Part shown: one piece after another, positions 61,181 to 64,000 of the stretch
Layout of the letters: each line of letters starts with the position of its first letter
How positions within the stretch are numbered: the first letter of the stretch is position 1
NCBI GenBank assembly: GCA_030544235.1
Contig: CM060477.1
Location: 20,543,934-20,607,933 of the forward strand
DNA from: Lepturacanthus savala
Lineage: Eukaryota; Chordata; Actinopteri; Scombriformes; Trichiuridae
Direction of reading: 5' to 3'
DNA: 64,000 bases
Notes under the pieces: generated by a model
Seen by the model: the letters and a program-made list of their open reading frames with translations, nothing else
What the model was told of the DNA's origin: nothing
Database searches by the model: none
Translations under genes and position numbers: made by a program

Positions 61181-62214
61181 TCATGTAATCATGCTGTCTA
61201 ACCTGTGAGGGGGATGGATTATCTCAGGAAAGAAGAAGCGCTCACTATCATAGATTTAGACACATTTGGGAACAGTTTTTTTGAGAGATTTTTTTTTGTT
61301 GCGTGTAGAAAGTGTTTTAGATCTTTGAGTTTATCTCATAAAGGATGGCAGCTAAAAACAAAAGTGTTCATAACTTTGTTTAGTGTAAATGTTTCTCGTT
61401 TCTCCCTAACGCTAGTATGAATTTCAGTGATTGATCTAGAAGTTCTTTATTTGGTGTGTAAGGATTCTGGCTGTTTTTTCACCATGTTTGTCTAATTATA
61501 TATGTATAATATATGTAATATATATATATATCACCTCTGAAGTCAAGAAGAGATTGAAGCCAGTTCAGAAGGAGACCATTCTAGTTCAAGTGAGGGAGAA
61601 ACTGCATGTTGACAGTTGAATTTGAGCGATTGTTCTGTCAGCTTTTTATGGTGTTTGTTTCAGTGTTGTGTGTTTAACGGCTTTTCAGAAATATTCTGCT
61701 GGCAAATATATGACTTAGGTGGTTACCAGAGCATGATGTTAGAAATATCCAGTGTGTCATTTGCTGAAAGGCTCAGATGCAGATCTCAATCATGCCCTCC
61801 TCAAAAATAGGCACCATTTCAAAGGGAATAAACCACTTTTCCAACAGTATAAACTGAATTACCATGAAGCATTGTCACAAAGAAATAATTTAACAAGCAA
61901 ACATATCCAAACCGTTTCTTTAATTTATATAATAACATCTGAATTTATGGGATGTTTGACATCAAATATTTGAGATTGTTTTACAGGAAAAGGGATTTTG
62001 ACATTAAAATATTTCTAATCCTTCCTCCAACTGACAGATTGTGGCCTGGGTGTTTTTGGAAATCTGTAAAAGAGATTAAGTGTAAGTAGAAGTTTTAACA
62101 AATTTAGAAGATGTTGTTTAATAGGGAACAAAAGTACCTTCTCCTTCTGGTTATGGAAGCCTATTTTGGGGAATGGTGTACAGTCATAAATGGTGAGAGT
62201 CAACTTCTGCTTTG

Positions 62215-62945
62215 GTCCAGTTTGCTATGTGTCATGATGTAGACCACAACATCTTAATTAGACTAGTGGGTATTAATGGTACTGCTCTGGAGTGGTTTAA
62301 AGCATATCTGGCTGACAGGAGCATGTAAACCTGGGTAACTGAGTCCAGCTCTGCCCCAATATTGTATGGTGTTCCACAGGGGTCCATTTTTGGGCCCTTG
62401 TAATTATTGACCCTGGGTCCATCCTAAGAAGTCCTGGCTTTTCATTGCTCTGCTGATGACAATAGATATATGTGCTGCTAAAAAAGAAAAATGCCTTCTC
62501 CCTCACGCTGCTTCTGTCAGGTCTCAAAATATCAAAGCAAGTGGTTTTCAGATTAGGCGACTGGCAAAAGTGAAGCCTTTTCCAGAACCTTGAGACAGAA
62601 ATCCACACCTTCATAGCATCTTGATTGGATTATTGCAATGCACTTTTTTTTAGAGTCAGCAAATTGTCCCTCTCACATCTCCACAAAAACATACTGCTGG
62701 CCTGCTAACTGAAGCACATAAGAGGGAACTCATAACTTTCTGGCCTCCCTCCATTGGTGACCTGTGGATTTCAGAGTCCATTTTAAGATTCTTTTATTTG
62801 TTTTTAAGTTTTAAAATCATCTTGCTCACTGCACCTCTCTGAGCTCCTGCAGCCCTACGCTCCGGTTCAGTGCCTCCAGTCAGCTGATCTGCTCAAAGCG
62901 GAAGCTTCTTCTGTTGCTGCTCCTAAATTGTGGAACAAACCCAGT
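62215..62945 (+). mobile_element. Decayed L2/Maui-type LINE reverse-transcriptase 3' half
   Basis: Broken plus-strand frames read DVDHNILIRLVGI, GTALEWFKAYLADRS, ILYGVPQGSIFGPL, a CSADD remnant of the catalytic FADD/YADD block, and further on LDWIIAMHFF...AGLLTEAHKRE. This is the block order of L2/Maui-type reverse transcriptases, with deletions and several stops. It ends near a WNKP-like segment (GTGGAACAAACCC) at 62935. Confidence 0.65.
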
Positions 62946-63194
62946 GACGTATATAAGTCATTTATTGTGCAATTTCATGAAAAATCACTAAGAATGTCAC
63001 TATTTCATGATACTTTCTTTTAAAAATGTCTAACTTTTTGTCGTGCTATAAGTTAATAAACATCATTTGTCTGATTAATGGTAAAATTTAAATGGGATGG
63101 ATCATTTTTCTGATAATAGAATCCCATGACCAGAAGACGGAAGGCTCTTTATAGTGTTTTAATTTCAATATTCCACCTTTATTCTCATTATTAC

Positions 63195-63285
63195 AAGTGT
63201 CAATATTAAGATTAAACCAATTAATCGATTCATCTTAGAACATTTTACAATATTTTTGGAAATAATTAACAGCCCCAACTAAGTA
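63195..63285. mobile_element. hAT-type terminal fragment
   Basis: AAACCAATTAATCGATTCATC ... AATTAACAGCCCCAACTA resembles one end of the fish hAT family seen at 13070-13830 (GGGCTGCAACTAA-type ends with internal ATTAATCGATT words). Only one end is present. Confidence 0.35.
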
Positions 63286-64000
63286 ACAATGGTAGTCAGG
63301 TAAATTCTAGGCAGTTTGAAACCAGCTTTTCATAATAATAATTTGAGTTGATGCTGTGAACAGAGTTAGCTACAATTAGCTATATCAATAAATACGCTGC
63401 TCATTGGCAGGACTGAAATCAAGATGTGATGAAAAGCATAGGAACAGGGTAACAAACCTTTGGTTGAACATGTGACCTGATATTAATATTTACACAAAGT
63501 TGCTTTACCCTTTGCTCACAGAAGTCGTCCGTCAGCGTCGTTCTAATTGGAAACGAGAAACATCCTCATTTTTTAGAAAGTGCACTTTTTTAGGGGAGAA
63601 GTGGTTTCATGATGATGCGTCAGGAAGTCTGATGAAGCTGCTGCTCAGCGTTTATTAACAACAGTGGAACAGGATGTGTCGCCTGGGTGTCTGTTCCACA
63701 GAGTCATGGAAATGAAACCCCAGGTGTCATCATTAGGATTTATTTTTATGCTGTCTTATTCTTTTTGTACACAAACAGATTGAAATCAAATATATTATTG
63801 CTCTGATATGATGCATCTAAACTGGAGGAACTTCTATATCCTGGAGCTGAGTGAATGACACGGTGAAATCCATCAGTTCAAAACTGACGTCTTAATAAAA
63901 CAACAAAGCAAAAACGATGAGTCATGATTGGTTTAACAAGGCGCCGTCACACTTGTGCTGGATACACAGGTTGACTCGTCTAATGGTGATCCTCTGCATC

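Larger units (their letters stand above)
58964..64000. other. mcm9 3' UTR and downstream intergenic region
   Basis: AATAAA at 59048-59053 probably ends mcm9 transcripts. I find no convincing gene in the remaining ~4.9 kb; asf1a, the mammalian neighbour of MCM9, is not visible. 59100-60950 is AT-rich and holds an AATAAAGC...A9 motif at 60570-60597, like the poly-A end of a retroposed transcript. A (TA)/(GT) microsatellite lies at 60960-61000. 61005-61980 looks like decayed DNA transposon. A LINE relic is at 62215-62945, a hAT-type end near 63195-63285, and 63290-64000 shows nothing I recognise. Confidence 0.5.

Noticed and set aside
58964..64000. asf1a downstream of mcm9.
   Set aside because: No frame resembling the highly conserved ASF1 core is present in this stretch.

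Overview
This window is genomic DNA from a teleost fish, probably a percomorph. It shows compact vertebrate genes with short GT-AG introns, Tc1/mariner transposons, L2/Rex-type LINE debris, a tRNA-headed SINE and long microsatellites. Five protein-coding genes can be assembled exon by exon from splice-compatible reading frames and recognised against known vertebrate families. No bacterial, phage, CRISPR or rRNA features were seen.

Layout. (1) 1-4694, minus strand: first four coding exons of alkbh1; the exons for the catalytic core lie beyond the left edge. (2) 4695-6122: the shared upstream region of alkbh1 and slirp, filled by a 17-copy, ~44-bp tandem array. (3) 6123-8264, plus: complete slirp (4 coding exons, 100 aa). 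(4) 9855-24027, plus: complete gopc (8 coding exons, 436 aa). Its second intron holds a near-perfect Tc1-like transposon with an uninterrupted 340-aa DD34E transposase, plus hAT and LINE relics. (5) 24028-31395: tail-to-tail spacer with the probable gopc 3' UTR, a SINE nested in a decayed Tc1 element, ~780 bp of (TATACA)-type microsatellite, and MITEs. (6) 43139-31396, minus: cep85l (12 coding exons, 754 aa). (7) 43140-45854: divergent cep85l/mcm9 upstream region. (8) 45855-58963, plus: mcm9 (14 coding exons, 1240 aa). (9) 58964-64000: intergenic, with LINE and DNA-transposon relics and no recognised gene.

Roles. SLIRP is a mitochondrial RNA-binding protein. ALKBH1 is a nucleic-acid demethylase/dioxygenase. 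GOPC is a Golgi PDZ trafficking adaptor. CEP85L is a centrosomal coiled-coil protein. MCM9 is the MCM8 partner in homologous recombination. They form no operon-like unit. In human, ALKBH1-SLIRP and GOPC-CEP85L-MCM9 are on different chromosomes (from memory), so the window joins two ancestral neighbourhoods.

I see no clearly new molecular system. The observations most worth a second look are the apparently young, coding-intact Tc1 element, the complementary (GT)n/(AC)n repeats bracketing the gopc PDZ exon, the tandem array beside slirp, a 92-nt near-perfect hairpin in a cep85l intron, and a block in an mcm9 intron bracketed by two hairpins.
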